Assembly: GCF_000423085.1 (NCBI RefSeq)
Contig: NZ_AUHH01000009.1
Span: 1-64,000, forward strand
Direction: 5' to 3'
Source of the DNA: Granulicoccus phenolivorans DSM 17626 = NBRC 107789 = JCM 15570
GTDB taxonomy: Bacteria; Actinomycetota; Actinomycetes; Propionibacteriales; Propionibacteriaceae
Length of the DNA: 64,000 bases
Shown here piece after piece: positions 63,162 through 64,000 of the stretch. Numbering within the stretch: position 1 is the first letter of the stretch; each line of letters opens with the position of its first letter. The position numbers and the translations under genes were made by a program. The notes beneath the pieces were generated by a model. That model made no database searches. It saw nothing but the letters and a program-made list of their open reading frames with translations, and was not told the DNA's origin.

Positions 63162-64000
63162 GTGGTGAGTTCAGCAGATCAAGCGTCCTTTCAGCCGGGG
63201 GCCGAATTGCTGACGCAGCGTGCCCGGATCAGTGCGGCTGTGGAGGCGTGCCTTCAACAACTGCGTTCTGGAGTGTTACCCGATGCGGCAGAGCGGCAGA
63301 ACGTCGACATCAAGGAGGAGGCTGGTCGTCGGGGCGCAGGGGGCCGGCTGCTTCCCGGGACGGCGGAGAACACCAAGGCTGCGGATCAGCTGGCTGATGA
63401 AGTGGCGTACATGGCCAACACGCCGGGTGGTGGCGCGCTGATCGTTGGCGTGGAGAACAGGACAGGCGACCTTCTGGGGACGGATTTGGATCCCGAATGG
63501 TTGCGTCAGCAGATTTACCGCAGGGTCGATGTTGCCCCTGAGGTTGAAGTGCGGTGGGAAAGAGGCATAAGGCTACTCATCATCCTGGTGGCAGAGGCCC
63601 GCGAGCCGGTCGAGGACACCGGAGATCGGTTGCGCTGGCGGGTTGGTGCGGCCTCAGTTCCGGTGGACCGCGGAGAGTGGTGGCTTCACCGCCAGGGCCG
63701 CGCCGGTTGGGATCAGATGTCACGGCCCAGCCAATTCCGGATTGATCATGTGACCCCAGGGGCGGTCGTCGTGGCTCGCGAGTATCTGGGCCGTCGGGAC
63801 CAGTCGGCTGACGCGATGGCGGACCTTGCCGTTGCTCCCACCGCAGACCTGCTTCGGCAACTCGGACTGCTCACGGTGGATGGATTTCTCACCGAGGCAG
63901 GCGCCCTCTTGTTCTGCCCAGCGCCTCGCCCCTGGTTGAGCTGGACCCGGGTCGACGTCGAGGGGGGTGACATCCTCGCGCGTGAAGAGTCCTATGTCGG
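63162..64000 (+). CDS. AlbA_2/Schlafen-type putative ATP/DNA-binding protein (partial)
   Basis: An open frame from GTG 63162 (VVSSADQASFQPG) runs past the window end, at least 279 residues. It has the AlbA_2 pattern: NVDIKEEAG near residue 50, AENTKAADQLADEVAYMANTPGGGALIVGVENRTGDLLG at about 73-111, and RQQIYRRV with RLLIILVAEAREP. Such proteins are RecG-like regulators or Schlafen-related defence proteins. TAAAGT at 63149-63154 is a good -10 only eight bases before the GTG, suggesting a leaderless transcript. No C-terminal domain is visible, so its class is open. Confidence 0.8.
   Translation, partial: MVSSADQASFQPGAELLTQRARISAAVEACLQQLRSGVLPDAAERQNVDIKEEAGRRGAGGRLLPGTAENTKAADQLADEVAYMANTPGGGALIVGVENRTGDLLGTDLDPEWLRQQIYRRVDVAPEVEVRWERGIRLLIILVAEAREPVEDTGDRLRWRVGAASVPVDRGEWWLHRQGRAGWDQMSRPSQFRIDHVTPGAVVVAREYLGRRDQSADAMADLAVAPTADLLRQLGLLTVDGFLTEAGALLFCPAPRPWLSWTRVDVEGGDILAREESYV

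Overview
The window is chromosomal DNA of a high-GC Gram-positive bacterium, almost certainly an actinobacterium. The base composition is strongly GC-rich with G/C third positions. GTG starts and GTGA/ATGA gene overlaps are frequent. The gene set includes a GTP-type PEP carboxykinase, MenB, a fused RmlC-RmlD, an ECF41-type sigma factor beside a carboxymuconolactone-decarboxylase-like protein, a PknB-like kinase and UDP-galactopyranose mutase. Propionibacteriales is a plausible home, but the genus cannot be fixed from the sequence alone.

About half of the window (0.6-32.7 kb) is one large cell-surface polysaccharide locus, with a second block at 43.9-51.6 kb. The first block holds a phosphatase/tyrosine autokinase pair (LMW-PTP at 0.6 kb, Wzc-like kinase at 2.3 kb), a priming sugar-phosphate transferase, a Wzy/ligase-type membrane protein, an ABC exporter, an acyltransferase and a PIG-L deacetylase. 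It also holds the complete dTDP-rhamnose pathway (rmlA, rmlB, rmlC-D fusion) and more than ten glycosyltransferases of GT2, GT4, CgeB-like and DXD/GT32-like types. These sit in short, tightly overlapping operons that alternate in strand, so the block looks modular. A tRNA-Ser with its own promoter and terminator lies inside it. The second block adds a Wzx-like flippase, UDP-galactopyranose mutase, two GT2 enzymes, a dolichyl-phosphate-mannose-synthase-like GT2, a GtrA-like protein and a GT39-like membrane glycosyltransferase, and ends at a tRNA-Arg.

Set into the polysaccharide locus are three proteins that do not belong to ordinary capsule machinery: a stand-alone PqqD-like protein, an NTP_transf_5-like nucleotidyltransferase, and 29 kb away an HPr-kinase-like P-loop protein whose C-terminus is itself PqqD-like. 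That combination is otherwise known from lasso-peptide and HPr-rel-A style modification systems and is the most interesting candidate for an undescribed activity here.

Between the two blocks (32.7-43.9 kb) are repeat arrays flanking an AbiEi/DUF559-like gene, PEP carboxykinase, an Old-Yellow-Enzyme-family Fe-S flavoprotein, a small flavodoxin-like protein, and three paralogous secreted proteins that all end in LAKTG plus one residue. An XRE regulator diverging from a short-chain dehydrogenase follows. The right end (51.8-64 kb) is mixed housekeeping and regulation: a PucR-type regulator, a DUF1269 protein, an orphan PTS EIIC, Lgt, a Ser/Thr kinase, an M48 protease, DinB, an ECF41 sigma factor with its CMD partner and a well-matching autoregulatory promoter, MenB, and the start of an AlbA_2/Schlafen-type gene cut by the window edge.
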